Assembly (NCBI RefSeq): GCF_905220365.1
Contig: NC_061153.1
Coordinates: 4,360,001 to 4,424,000, forward strand
Direction of reading: 5' to 3'
From: Vanessa cardui
Taxonomy: Eukaryota; Arthropoda; Insecta; Lepidoptera; Nymphalidae
Length of the DNA stretch: 64,000 nucleotides
A model generated the notes under the pieces. It ran no database searches and had not been told where the DNA came from. It worked only from the letters and a program-made list of their open reading frames with translations. This document shows, piece after piece, positions 7,916 to 19,554 of the stretch. Both the position numbers and the translations under genes were made by a program. Positions within the stretch are counted from its first letter, which is position 1, and every line of letters begins with the position of its first letter.

Positions 7916-10866
7916 TTATAATAAAGCTTCTGTCTCGAGGTAATTCAAGCGGAGTATCCACTGTCTTACGACTTTCTTACATTCGTAAAAGCTTAGCGAA
8001 TTAATATTTAACTTTTCATTTATACGATTATATACATAACTAGACTGCCATAAATATTGTCTGGATGCAAATTTAGTTTTAATTGGACAAGTATATGAGA
8101 CAAATTTTTTTCTTCTTTTGTCTTGTTTGTTACAGTCAAAAGTGGTAGTCTTGTGTACTTTAAGAATACATCTTAATAAAGTTGTCTTACAGTTAATAAT
8201 TTGCATTCTGAGTAAAGTTGATCCGTTGAAAATGTATAAGGCTTAAAATTCATTACCTTAATAATAGACCTCTGTCCTCTTTCCACCTCTAGAAATTTAG
8301 ATTTTGAAGCCCCGCCCCACACTGATATACAATAACCTAAAACTGATTGTACCAGTGTGACGTAAATTTGGCTTAATAACTTTTTTGTCGTAACATGTCT
8401 TAATTTTTTAAAAATCCAAATTAGTGTTCTTACTTTACTATTAAAAAATTCTATTTGCGGGTGCCAAGATAGGCGTTGGTCTAGCATCACACCTAAGTAT
8501 TTAGTAGAAGATACTTTTGTTATTAAAGGACAACTACAATTATTACGATTGACATTACAATTTTGATTGTGTAATTTTATATGAAAATTACATCCCGGTT
8601 GCGTTCTTTTATTTAGAGTAAAACAGAGGTAGTTAGTTTTAGAAGTATTTAACGAGAGGAGATTAGATTTAAGCCAATGAGAAACCCTAGACAAACCAGA
8701 CTCCACAATTCCTTGTAAAATATTCCATGAAGAACCGGAAAAGACAAGCGCATTATCATCTGCGTATGAAAATATACTACCGCCATCAAGACTTAAGTCG
8801 CATAAATCATTAATGTATATAAGGAATAATGTAGGGCCCAAAACACTACCCTGTGGTACACCAAAAGATAACGTCGATTCATGACTTATAAATTCCCCAA
8901 GTTTTGCACGTTGCCTTCTTCCATATAAATAGTCTTTAAAAAGACACAGTGTATTGCCTCTTATGCCAATATTTTCCAGTTTCTGTACAAGAATGGGAAC
9001 AGAGACAGTATCAAAAGCTTTCTTTATATCCAAGAACACAGTTAAACACTTTTGCCCTTGGTCAAGATGCTTTGTAATAAGAGTAGTGAGGGCCATTACC
9101 GCATCTACTGTTGATTTATTTTGCCGAAAACCATACTGTGATTTTGAAAGTATGTTAAATTTATTGAGGTAATTAATTAATCTGTTGTTTATTAACTTTT
9201 CAATCACTTTGGCTATAGATGGTAGAATAGAAATTGGTCTATAGTTATTTATGTCGTCTCTGTTACCATTCTTGTATACTGGGGTAACGATGGAAAGCTT
9301 CAATGGTTGGGGGAAAACACCAGTTTTGAAACATACATTAGCTATATGACATAATATGGGGGAAATAATATGCCTAGCTGCCTTGAGAAATTTAGTAGGG
9401 ATTTTATACCATTCTGGAGCGCTCTCCGACTTTAGATTTCTGATTATTATATCAATTTCTTGAGGATCTGTGTCTAAGAGAGCGAAGGAAGATAGGTGAG
9501 AATTAGGGTATTTTACTATAGTACTAGTTTGAGGGGCAATAGAAAGTGTGTCCTCTGCAATTATTCTGCCAACGTTTGCAAAGTAATCAGATATATAGTT
9601 AACAGAGTCAGAAGGTTTCGACTTTATATTTAACAAGTTTGTGTTTTGAGTCTTGTCTGGTTTAGTATGTACAATAGATTTTATTGTATTCCAGAGAACT
9701 TTCATGTTATTTGCTGCTAAAGTAAGTTGTTGTCTTTCATAGTTTCGTTTAAATTTTTTTATCATATTATTACAAAAATTCCTATATCTTTTAAATGTGA
9801 TCTGTAATATTTCATTGTCGGGGTTAGATTTTATGTTTTTTTGGATATTATTTCTATTTTTGATGCAGCGCAAAATTCCAGGCGTCATCCAAGGCTTAAT
9901 AATACGTTTAGATTTACAGAAGTGAGTAGTAGTAGAGCTTTCATTCAATGATTCACACAATATCTTTATTAAATTTTCAACTAATGAATTAGGATCTTCA
10001 CTATTTAGAAGTTCAGCTATATTTTTGTTAATAAGAATTTTGACAGCCTTATCAAAATCTATAAAGACTTTTGTTTTATGGCATTTATTTTGATTTTTTA
10101 TTTTAGCTAGACTTAAGAATATCATACTGTGATCGGTGATAGTGGTGTTAAGAACTGCAATAAATGGAACTCTTTGTTTGTCTACTTTCAATATAAAGTG
10201 ATCGAGACAACTATTACCTCGCGTTGGAAACGAGTGTCCTGGCAGTAGACCATGCATGGATAACATGTTCAAGTAGTTAGACTTGTTATTGCATTCATTA
10301 TTTGACTCATTTTCTTTTGATATAATATTAATATTGATATCACCCGTTATAATAATATTTCTACAAAATTTTAGAGAACTTAGATAAAAACTTAGCGAAC
10401 TAATAAAATCTGAAGCATTGACATTAGATGGGGATCGGTAGATATCAAGAATAATGCTATCATTTATTTTAAGCTGTAGACAGGATGCCTGCATGAGTCT
10501 AACTTCCTCGACATTGACTTGTAAGCATTTTTTAACATAGATTACAACACCGTCACTCCTATTGATATGTAAGGTAGTTGTAAATGAATTATAATTTTCA
10601 AGGGACGGTACTGCCTTAGAAGAATTTAAGTGACATTCTGTCAGTATCAAGATGTCCACTTCAATATTGAGCTGAAATAGAGTTAAGGAGAAATCATCGA
10701 GGTTGGAATATACGCTTCGAATATTTTGTGAAACTATAGTAAGATCATTTTTATTTATAATTTTAATTTTATGCAATTCCTCAACATCACATTGTTGAGA
10801 GTCAATAGCGGATTGGTCTATTTCGTTTAAGGTGTTAAGATAGCTATTATTCATAAAGATTATCAA
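7916..10866 (-). pseudogene. CR1-like LINE ORF2: endonuclease and reverse transcriptase, C-terminal frameshift
   Basis: An 897-codon frame (10866-8173) encodes an AP endonuclease at residues about 41-250 (QNIRS, TECHL, GDINI, TDHS) and a reverse transcriptase. The RT shows YRPISILPS, FLDIKKAFD, GVPQGSVLGP (residue about 670) and YADD (about 700). The catalytic residues look complete. Near 8190 the frame shifts. The C-terminal tail continues in another frame to 7918 and ends close to a short AT-rich tail, so the copy is disabled only at its extreme end. Upstream, 10867-11143 looks like the AT-rich spacer that separates ORF1 from ORF2. The matching ORF1 is at 14372-15177, on the far side of the palindromic insertion. 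Confidence 0.88.
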
Positions 10867-11143
10867 TTTGAATAATTATGGTGGTAGCTTGTAAATGATA
10901 CGTGCTGCTCTATATTTATGATGTTAGGACATATATAGTCTAGAATAAACTGAAAATATAACGCTATATCTCTACATGAGTGTGCGATTTTCAGATGTTG
11001 AGTTAAAAAAAAATGAGTATTTATATATGATGTGTGAGTGTTGAAGTGTACAATTTACAAGAGAAATATTTAATGTGTACAAAATACAAAAATAACAACA
11101 AAGAAATTTATAGCTTACAAATATAAATAAAATTTTAACAAAA

Positions 11144-11706
11144 TGAAAAACCGACTTCAAACAAAACAGTATTTTATAAAACAAATTAAAATGCACTAAA
11201 AAGTAATAAAAATAATTGCATATTTAACACATTTTTGAGAGTCCTCCTAGGTAAAATGAAATGAAAAATATTAGACTACTTAAAAGTCGATTTACGATTA
11301 CAAAACGTAGTTATAGTTATTGTTATATTTGGAGCCGGTGTCAGCCACAGGCACACGTTCAACAATCAAAAGAAAGAAGTGATACGATTCTCTTGATTGA
11401 CCCAGTATAATATCGTATAAAAGGTAATTTGTAAGAAACATTTCTTAAAGTATTCTCGTATTGTTTTTTGATAGGTATAGTACAGGGTTGGCTGACACCG
11501 ACTCCAAATATAGCAATAATTATAACTACATTATATAATCGTAAATCGACTTTTAAGTAGTCTAATATTTTTCATTTCATTTTACCTAGGAGGACTCTCA
11601 AAAATGTGTTAAATATGCAATTATTTTTATTACTTTTTCGTGCATTTTAATTTGTTTTATAAAATACTGTTTTGTTTGAAGTCGGTTTTTCTTTTTGTTA
11701 AAATTT
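11144..11706. mobile_element. foldback (long-TIR) MITE copy
   Basis: Begins AAAATTTTAACAAAATG, then AAAACCGACTTCAAAC, and ends with the reverse complement. The inverted arms are about 200 bp each (attgcatatttaac, ttagactacttaaaagtcg and gagccggtgtcagcc are found on both sides). The centre, about 150 bp, contains ttgattgacccagtata and attctcgtattgtttttt. It has no coding capacity. The same family occurs at 13770, 36205, 36788, as a half copy at 3876 and as a fragment at 28896. Confidence 0.8.
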
Positions 11707-12070
11707 TATTTATTTTTTGATGTTAAGTGAAGCTGATGTAGACTAACATTATTTTGTTAATATGGATAGATTAAGCGTGCCGTTTATATGAATCAGAAAC
11801 TACTTCAGGGACAATTTCAAAATAACCTTTCGAATTAAGCAAAACTAGACTTTTGAAAATGCGGCTTTAATACGTCATGCGGCATAAACTACAAGGTACC
11901 ACCCTCGAATGAGCTGTAATCGAACTCAGTAAAAAAACTTTGCAAAAGAGCTATTCGTATGCTATGTCGTACATCATATGACATCACATCATATACACAA
12001 AATTTGATTAAAGACAGAAAGAAATTCTGCCCCAAATCGCACTCTAACTGTAAGCCGTTTAGGAGTTCCG

Positions 12071-12322
12071 TCAATACATAGTATAAAACAAAGTCGCTTT
12101 CTCTGTCCCTATATCTTTAAAACTACGCAACGGATTTTGATGCGGTTTTTTTTAATAGATAGCGTAATTCAAGGGGAAGGTTTGTGTATATAATAAATGA
12201 ACAATATAGTAAAGAAACACTGACAATTTTAGAAGTTTGCAATGTGATGTCGTAAATAAACAAATTCTTTAGTATATTTAGTATCAGTATTGCACCCGTG
12301 AGAAGTCGGGGCGGGTCGCTAG
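12071..12322 (+). mobile_element. short non-autonomous Helitron
   Basis: Starts TCAATACATAGTATAAAACA and ends ...GGGGCGGGTCGCTAG followed by T, with a GC-rich hairpin (gcacccgtgagaagtcggggcgggt) just before CTAG. A 5' TC, a 3' hairpin plus CTAG and the lack of a target duplication define Helitrons. The body (acgcaacggattttgatgcgg) is the widespread insect type. It carries no replicase. The copy at 13164-13415 is its mirror-image partner. Confidence 0.8.
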
Positions 12323-12652
12323 TTGATTATAATATTCGATTATGACAATTACATGAACATAACCACGTTCCGAAAGGTGATTCAAATATCCAAGTAACCC
12401 ATAAATAAAAGATTCGACCGAGTATTGCTAACGTGCTCCTCAGAATTGTTCCGTTCCCTCCCGTTCCCTCCCGTTCCCTTAATTTGTCATGGATCCTGTG
12501 CTCAGAACCTTACCAAACTTTCACCAAAGTACCCTTAAAGTATATCCTTTATAATAAAAACGAATCATCAAAATTGGTTAACGTGATTTTGAGTTATTCA
12601 CCTATTTGTCGCGCATATACATTATGCAAATTTAAGACTTATGTCGTTTTCA

Positions 12653-12687
12653 ACCGACTTCCAAAAGGAGGAGGTTATCAATTCGTC

Positions 12688-12724
<37 letters not shown>

Positions 12725-13080
12725 GTTACCTCATAACTTTTCACTGGGTGGACCGATTTTGATAATTTTTTTTTTGTTTGAAAGGTAGTGCTTCCCGTGG
12801 GGTCCCATTTTTTTTTATTTTTTTCCGATGATGGTATCCGTATGAAAACGACATAAGTCTTAAATTTGCATTATGTATATGCGCGACAAATAGGTGAATA
12901 ACTGAAAATCACGTTAACCAATTTTTATAATTCTTTTTTTATTATAAAATATATACTTCAAGGGTAATTTGGTGAAAGTTTGGTAAGGTTCGGAGCACAG
13001 GATTCATGACAAAGTAACGGAACGGAAGGGAACGGAACAATTCTGAGGAGCACGTTAGCGATACTCAGTCGAATCTTTTA
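12653..13080 (+). repeat. 440-bp interspersed repeat unit, head-first orientation
   Basis: Starts ACCGACTTCCAAAAGGAGGA, then a poly-T run, atgtttgttacctcataac, ctgggtggaccgattttga, tgcttcccgtggggtccca and a second T-rich run. It finishes with tttggtgaaagtttggtaagg and ggaacggaacaattctgagg. Identical architecture, reversed, recurs in tandem at 38107-39070 and 44080-44408. Its first 190 bp forms the asymmetric centre of the palindrome. Confidence 0.75.
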
Positions 13081-13163
13081 TTTATAGGTTATTTGGATAT
13101 TTGAGTCACCTTCCGTAATGTGGTTATGTTTATGTAATTATCATAGTCGAATATTATAATCAA

Positions 13164-13415
13164 CTAGCTACCCACCCCGGCTTTGCACGGGTGCAATACT
13201 GATACTAAATATACTACAGAATTTGTTTATTTACGACATCACATCGCAAACTTCTAAAATTATCAGTGTTTCTTTACTATATTGTTCATGTATTATATAC
13301 ACAAACCTTCCCCTTGAATCACACTATCTTATAAAAAAAACCGCATCAAAATCCGTTGCGTAGATTTAAAGATATAGGGACAGAGAAAGCGACTTTGTTT
13401 TTTACTATGTAGTGA
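13164..13415 (-). mobile_element. short non-autonomous Helitron, mirror copy
   Basis: Read on the minus strand it begins TCACTACATAGTAAAAAACA at 13415 and ends with the hairpin gcacccgtgcaaagccggggtgggt and CTAG at 13164-13167. It sits at the position in the right arm equivalent to the Helitron at 12071-12322 in the left arm. Confidence 0.8.
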
Positions 13416-13769
13416 TGGAACTCCTATACGGCTCGCAGTTAGGGTGCGATATGGGGCAGAATTTCTTACTATCTTTAATCAAATTTTGTGTATGTGATGT
13501 GATGTCATATGATGTACGAAATATAGTTGGTCTTTTTCAAAGTTTTTTTGCTGAGTTCGATTACAGTTCTTTCGAGGGATCCTTGTAGTTTACGCCGCGT
13601 GACGTATTAAATCCGCATTTTCGAAAGTCTATTTTTGCTTTATTCGCAAGTTTCCTTTGAAATTGTCCTCGAAGTAGTTTCTGACTCATATAAACGGAAC
13701 GCTTAATCTATCCATATTAAAAAAAATTAGTTAGTCAACATCAGCTTCACTTAAAATCAAAAAATAAAT

Positions 13770-14368
13770 AAAAATTTTAACAAAAAGAAAAACCGACTTC
13801 AAACAAAACACTATTTTAAAACAAATGAATATGCACGAAAAAGTAATAAAAATAATTGCGTATTCTACATATTTTTTAGAGTCTTCCTAAGTTAAATGAA
13901 ATGAAAAATATTAGACTACTTAAAAGTCGATTAACGATTATATCATGTAGTTATAATTATTGTTATATTTGGAGTCGGTGTCAGCCAATAAAACCCTACA
14001 TAACCTTACGTATATCCATCAAAAAACAATACGAGAGTACAAATTAACAAATATGTTTTTTACAAATTACCTTATACACAATGATATACTGGATCAATCA
14101 AGGGGCTCGTATCGCTTCTTTCTTTTGATTATTGGGGTAAGGGCACCGTGGCTGACACCGGCTCCAAATATACCAATAACTATAACTACATTATATAATC
14201 GTAAATCGACTCTTAAGTAGTCTAATATTTTTCATTTCATTTAACTTAGGAAGACTCTAAAAAATATGTAGAATACGCAATTATTTTTATTACTTTTTCG
14301 TGCATATTCATTTGTTTTAAAATAGTGTTTTGTTTGAAGTCGGTTTTTCTTTTTGTTAAAATTTTTAT
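13770..14368. mobile_element. foldback MITE copy, right arm of the palindrome
   Basis: Same family as 11144-11706. It starts AAAATTTTAACAAAAAG, ends in the reverse complement near 14368, has arms of about 200 bp and a centre with actggatcaatcaaggggctcg. It abuts the truncated end of the LINE ORF1 at 14372. Confidence 0.8.
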
Positions 14369-14371
14369 TTA

Positions 14372-15177
14372 TCTTACGTAGACTTTCCCATAGGCTGTCC
14401 AACAAAAATGATATCCTTTTGTTTTGACTAAGTCCCTTGCGAGAAAATAAAGTCGAGATGCTTTGGCTGTCAAATGTTCCGAAACAAAGATTGGTGTATC
14501 TTCAAATGTATTTAAACCCAAATGCTTAGCGCAGAGTTTGGACTTATGTTTGATATTAAATGTCTTACTCAGTTTTAGGACATTGGTTTTTACTATTGTA
14601 GAATTTGTTTCTACTATTATGAGTGTATTTTCAAAGCCCTCTTTTTTAGATCGTACTCTGTAAATGTCTTTTATGTCTGTGTCAGAAATTTTGGATTCGA
14701 TATTAGTTGATAAGTTAATTACCATTTTTATTAAATCCTCTTTAGTTTCATTTTTTGTTTCGGTACATTTTTTAATTCAAAATTGGTTTTCCGAGTTTCT
14801 CTTTGCATTTCCTCGATTTTTTCCTCTAGAAGAGTTATATACTTTCTGTCTTCTTTCATCTGGCCCTCTAAACTCTCTATTTTCTTTTTAAATTCTTCAT
14901 TCTGCGCCGATAAAAATGTTATAGAACTCTCAATGTTGATGTTAGTGCGTTGAATTTCTTTCAGCGTAGCGGCGTTTTTCTTAAATTCTTGTTCCTGGCT
15001 TACCATTAGAGTTGAGATCATTTTCCTCATTTCCTCCTTAAAATTACTCAGGTCTGCTAAAACATCATCATCTCTTTTTCTTTTATTACGAGATGAGACA
15101 TAATTTGGAGGCGATTTTAGATGGCTCGACATTTGCATTTCTGAGTCCGAAAGCGATTTATCAAGTACGCTGTCCAT
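14372..15177 (-). pseudogene. CR1-like LINE ORF1 (coiled coil plus RNA-binding domain), frameshifted
   Basis: The N-terminal half (15177-14731) is charged and contains a long heptad-like coiled coil from about residue 40 to 140 (EEMRKMISTLMV, EEFKKKIESLEGQ). The C-terminal half (14725-14372, other frame) has DIKDIYRVRSKK, SEHLTAKASRLYFLARDL and a final CWTAYGKVYVR. That order is typical of CR1-like and L1-like ORF1 proteins, which trimerise and bind element RNA. A one-base indel near 14760 separates the halves. The last residues are cut off exactly where the foldback element begins at 14368. Together with ORF2 at 7916-10866 it forms one interrupted element. Confidence 0.8.
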
Positions 15178-15560
15178 TTGTTGAGTAACAGGAAATTATA
15201 AATACAGAACTGGTATTAATGAGCATCTAGTTCTGTCAGGTATGACGACTGTTGAAATGACGACTGTCAAAACAGTGTTGTCCTGTATGTCAGTCAGTCT
15301 TAAAAGTACCAGGAGATCATAAGCGTGACAGAGTTTAAAAATAACTCTTCAACGGTAGGTGCTGGGTGGTTCCTAACAGTAGGGCGTTGCTACTATAAGG
15401 ATCAATTTAGTAGCGTATGCATATGCGTAGATTAGCAACGATAATTGCAAATATAAACTCACACGGGCGGGCTGGCGAGTACCAGGATCACAGCGCCTTG
15501 CAGTTAGTTGAAATGAATACACTCTTTAGACTTATGCACTCCTATTATTTCAACTGATTT
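15178..15560 (-). other. probable 5' UTR of the LINE with ORF1 at 14372-15177
   Basis: No coding sequence. Contains short direct repeats (atgacgactgt twice around 15242-15267). On the minus strand the GC-richer part near 15450-15510 would be the start of the element. The upstream boundary is not resolved; Jockey sequence in the opposite orientation begins by about 15600. Confidence 0.45.
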
Positions 15561-15599
15561 TATGATATCGAAAATATTTAAAAATAAAATAAAAAAGTT

Positions 15600-16243
15600 T
15601 ATGTAGTTCAGTAAGCACGTCAACGCTAAGCGAAGGTCCGGGGGGAAGAGTGTAGGCAGTTATATCATCTACATTAAATGTAGCTAGATTATTAAATAAA
15701 CATGTTTCTAAATGCGTTATTGATTTTTCTTTTGTAACAGTTTCTGCAATAGATGTTATAAAAGTATTTAAAACACTCAATATTAAAAAAAAAACTAACG
15801 ACGTATGGGGCATTTCGGTAAAATTCATAAATAACATCATACACGATATTGCTCCGTATATAGCAGTAATTTTTAACAAGAGTTTGTACACGGGTTCTTT
15901 TCCTAGCTTGTTAAAATGTAGTAAAGTCTTACCACTTTTTAAGAATGGAAATAGGAGCGATCCCAGTAATTACAGGCCTATTTCAATACTCCCATCTTTA
16001 AGTAAAATTTTCGAAAAAAATATTTTAAATCAACTTCTTATCCATTTTGGTACAAATACCATTTTTCATAGTGAGCAATTTAGTTTTACAAGAGGTCTAT
16101 CAACAACTGATGCGGGAATTGCGCTTCTTAAGCATATTTACGATGCTTGGGAGAAATCACAGAATGCTATTGAAGTATTCTGTGATTTATCTAAAGCATT
16201 CGATTGTGTAGAACACGAGACGCTTCTTTATAAGCTTATAGCT
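15600..16243 (+). pseudogene. Jockey LINE ORF2, N-terminal RT part (split by Gypsy element)
   Basis: Translation gives VIDFSFVTVSAIDVIKV, IAPYIAVIFNKSLYTG, LFKNGNRSDPSNYRPISILP and CDLSKAFDCVEHETLLYKL. These are RT fingers and motif A (the Asp of KAFD is present) of a Jockey-clade LINE. At least one stop lies near 15650 and the endonuclease is missing, so it is 5' truncated. The frame stops at the Gypsy LTR (16244) and resumes at 23773 with KYYGVKGRALDLI, proving that one element was split. Confidence 0.85.
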
Positions 16244-16609
16244 TGCTACGTCGACTTTTTATTTAAATAAAATACGGCAAATTATATAACAATTTTTATT
16301 GCGTTTTGTTAAACTTTAATTTTACAATACTCTACGCGGATGGTAAGGCAGACAAGAAAGGCGAAGAAATTTATATAAAGATCGAAAATAACGGAATTGG
16401 TAAGCGCGGCGAAAACTAGCATAGGTCCGGCGTGGAAAGCGGTTAGCGAGGCCCTGCGGTGGCCGGCGGTCGACTGATGCTCCTCGGCTCCTCGGCTCCG
16501 TCCACTTGTGACGTCACGCGCTAATGACCGTAGGCTGGATAACGCGCCGCGCTGCGCTAGCGCCGCTCGCGGCTTGCGGCCGCTAAGATGAAACTTCGTG
16601 TGCACCACA
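16244..16609 (-). repeat. Gypsy 3' LTR
   Basis: On the minus strand it begins TGTGGTGCACACGAAG and ends GTCGACGTAGCA, i.e. TG...CA. It is 366 bp against 358 bp for the other LTR. The main difference is a short duplication of cctcggct near 16485. The high similarity implies a recent insertion. Confidence 0.9.
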
Positions 16610-16622
16610 CCACCCCCTTCGG
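16610..16622 (-). other. polypurine tract of the Gypsy element
   Basis: Minus strand CCGAAGGGGGTGG lies directly against the 3' LTR. This is the expected RNase H-resistant primer for plus-strand DNA synthesis. Confidence 0.7.
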
Positions 16623-16626
16623 AGAC

Positions 16627-17148
16627 TTATTGTTCAACTGTAAAATGATCAGGGAATCGGATTTTACGTCCGTATGATGAAATTTTAGCAGGGAAAGGAG
16701 TTTGAGGAGGGGGTTTGGTTGTCGGTTCCTGATCCGACAATATGTAGGCAGGTTTAACACGGTCAATGGATACTGTGACCGGTCCTCTAGCAGTATGTAC
16801 TGTAATTGTTTTGTCAGTCTGTTCCAAAACTTTTGAAGGGCCTGTGTATGGTGCTTCTAAGACGCCTCTTAATGTATCCTTCCTTAGAAAAATATACTCA
16901 CAATTTTTCAGGTCTTTATGTATAAAAATGTTTTTAGTACCATGCCTCGATGCGGGCACTGGTTTAATTTTCGAAATATGTTCTCTAAGGTGAGTAATAA
17001 AATCTGATGACTGATTAATATCTTTAGAAACTGAGTGAAAGAACTCACCAGGCATTCTCAAAGGCTCACCATATACCATTTCCGCAGGCGAGCACTGAAG
17101 ATCCTCCTTGCATGCCGATCTTACTCCCAGCAGTACAGACGCGAGCAC
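16627..17148 (-). pseudogene. Gypsy pol, integrase C-terminal part
   Basis: Starts LASVLLGVRSACKEDLQCSP, the segment that follows the catalytic Glu of Gypsy integrases, then CSPAEMVYGEPLRMPGEF and a C-terminal GPSKVLEQTDKTITV...RVKPAY, the small beta-barrel that binds DNA. It is out of frame with the upstream pol piece because of an indel near 17145. It terminates 5 bp before the polypurine tract. Confidence 0.85.
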
Positions 17149-18740
17149 ATTTGTCCAGTTTCATGAGCCATAATGGCTGCCTTCAACGTGCGATGCAGTT
17201 GCTCTATCATACCATTAGCTGCTGGGTGGTACGCGGTTGTATGCTTCAGCTGGATACCGCACAAATCTGTTAAAGACTTAAATAATTGTGAGTTGAATTG
17301 TCGACCTTGGTCTGTGGTTACTATTTGAGGGCAACCAAATCTAGAAATCCATGTATTGTAAAACGCTTTTGCGACTGTTTCTGCAGTTATATTGTACAGA
17401 GGCACGGCCTCCGGCCAACGGGTAAATCGGTCAATGGCTGTGAGGCAATATTTAAAATCCGATGATGGTGGGAGTGGTCCAATCAAGTCTATGTGAACAT
17501 GAGAAAATCTGGAACCAGTCAGTTTAAAAGTGCCTAGTGGTGATGATGTGTGTCTTTGTATCTTTGAACGTTGACATTTTTCACAAATTTGAACCCAGGT
17601 ACGACAGTCTTTCCGTACAGAAGGCCAAACAAATCTCTCAGTAATCATTTTTGTGGTAGCTTTGACACCAGGATGACTAAGTCCATGCATACTGAGAAAA
17701 ATATCTCGGCGGAATGCCTTTGAAACATAAGGACGGGGTTGCTGTTGAGATACATCACAGAACAGTAATAAATCTGTATCTGGAATAGGGACTTGCTCCA
17801 ATTTTAGCGATGAATTTTCGTTGAGAAGTTGTTTTAACTCAGCGTCATCTTCCTGCGCCCGTGCAAGTGACACGGGATCCGGTGGACTTGAGAGGTTTTC
17901 AATTCGTGACAAGGTATAGGCAGTCAGGTTATCCTTACCTGAGATGTGCCGGATATCTGTTGTAAACTGCGAAATATAGTCCAAATAGTTAAATTGACGT
18001 GGAGAGCATTTGCGGTCTTTTTGTTGGAAAGCAAATGTTATTGGTTTATGGTCCGTAAATATGACAAAATGATGACCTTCGACCACGTGCCTGAAGTGTT
18101 TTACACTTTCGTAAATTGCCAACAGTTCACGATCGTATGCGCTATAAAGACATTGAGTTTCTGTAAGCTTACGTGAGAAGAAACCAAGAGGCTGCCAATG
18201 ACGTCCAACTGGCTGTTGCAAAACTGCTCCAATAGCTATATTTGAAGCATCGGTGACGCGAGCGAGCGGTGCATCTGGAATGGGGTGTGCTAACAAACTT
18301 ACATTAGAGAGGTTCATTTTACATTTTTCAAAAACTTGCAACAGTTCTGGTGTCCAGGTCAGGGCCGTTGAACCATTGACTTTTGGACCTGCCAGCATAG
18401 CATGGAGTGGTGCTTGATCCTCTGCGGCATTGCGTAAAAATCTGCGGTAGAAATTTATCACTCCCAGAAATCTTCTGAGGCCTTGAGCAGTAGCGGGAGG
18501 AGGGTATTCTTTTATTGCGGATATTCTGTCATCCAGGGGGCGGGTACCTTCTGAAGAAATAGTGTAACCAAGAAAAACAACCTCATCTTTCCCGAATACG
18601 CATTTCTGTGCATTTAATAAAATACCATACTCACTAAGGCGCTCAAAGAGGTGTTTTAGATGTTCCTGGTGCTCAGCATGAGAATGAGAGTAAACCAGAA
18701 TATCGTCGATGTAGGAATAACAAAAATCCAAACCACGCAG
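17121..18740 (-). pseudogene. Gypsy pol: second half of RT, RNase H and integrase core
   Basis: The frame re-enters RT at GLDFCYSYIDDILVYS (YIDD catalytic motif), followed by LNAQKCVFG and FLGYTISSEG. RNase H follows (VTDASNIAIGAVLQQ, YDRELLAIYESVKHFRH, FTDHKPITFAF). Integrase has the HHCC zinc domain (HGLSHPGVKAT, CEKCQRSK) and DDE residues in HIDLIGPLP, TTDQGRQF and AANGMIEQLHR. A chromodomain is not seen. The sequence upstream of 18740 is displaced to 21609 by the DNA transposon. Frame breaks again near 17125. Confidence 0.9.
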
Positions 18741-19554
18741 TACCGTCGAGTGCCCTAACTTTTCACGGATTTTGAAATATTCAGACTTTGTCCTGATATA
18801 AATAAATAAAATTGCACTTTTTTACAATGTCAAAGAGACAATAAAGAAAGAATCTAGGAAGAAATATAATGTTGTCATTCAGTTTAGACGATAAAATAAT
18901 TATTAGTAATATTTATGAGGTATTTTGAAAATTAGGCAAAGTTATGGCTCGAATCCCTAACATTGCCTGATGTCGTTACGCAACAATAAACCAAACATTT
19001 GATATCTGTTCCGATGAAAAATATACCTTATTAACCGCAGAACATGAATCAATTTCACATAGCACATCATACATTTATTTTAGTACCTAAAACTATGAAG
19101 GCAATGTTAGGACGCGATTTCTTACATCTTCCATAGATTGACTAAGAATGCTTAGGATTGTCGCCTAGTTAAAGTAATAGAGAAATAAAATTACATACCT
19201 TACTATTAATTACCATATATTTGAACACACACATATAAATTGCAAACTTAGGAATCAATATTTCTTAAAATTAAGAGTAACAGTGAATTATTAATAACAT
19301 ATATGCATTTCTCAATAATTGTAATAATATAATATCACAAGTATTATTATTAAAACCTATTTCGTAACATTTATAGCAGAAATTATACTGTTGATGCATT
19401 GTTAGTCTTTAGCACGCAGGATTGAGAGGGTAATGAGGAGAGGAGTTTAACTAACTACTTGCCATAAGTTAAGTTAAAAAGTAATATTAAGCCACTTGTT
19501 ATAAGTTATTTTAAGTAACATAAATGCAATAATTTAGTTAAAATTTTAATCAAA

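Larger units (their letters stand above)
11144..14368. mobile_element. 3.2-kb palindromic composite repeat inserted in a LINE
   Basis: The left arm (11144-12652) and the right arm (12843-14368, reversed) carry the same modules in mirror order. These are a foldback element, a ~360-bp anonymous module, a short Helitron, a further anonymous module, and a stretch of the 440-bp repeat (gttccgttccc, tggatcctgtgctcagaacc). The two arms are separated by about 190 bp (12653-12842), the T-rich head of the 440-bp unit. Arms are clearly homologous but diverged by scattered substitutions and small indels. The ends read ATAAATAAAATTTTAAC outward on both sides. The word CTTAC lies just outside both ends and could be a target duplication. 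Confidence 0.8.

Noticed and set aside
7657..7921. Open frames of Thr-His or Cys-Val repeats on both strands
   Set aside because: They are translations of a TG/TGTGCG microsatellite in every frame and carry no other sequence.
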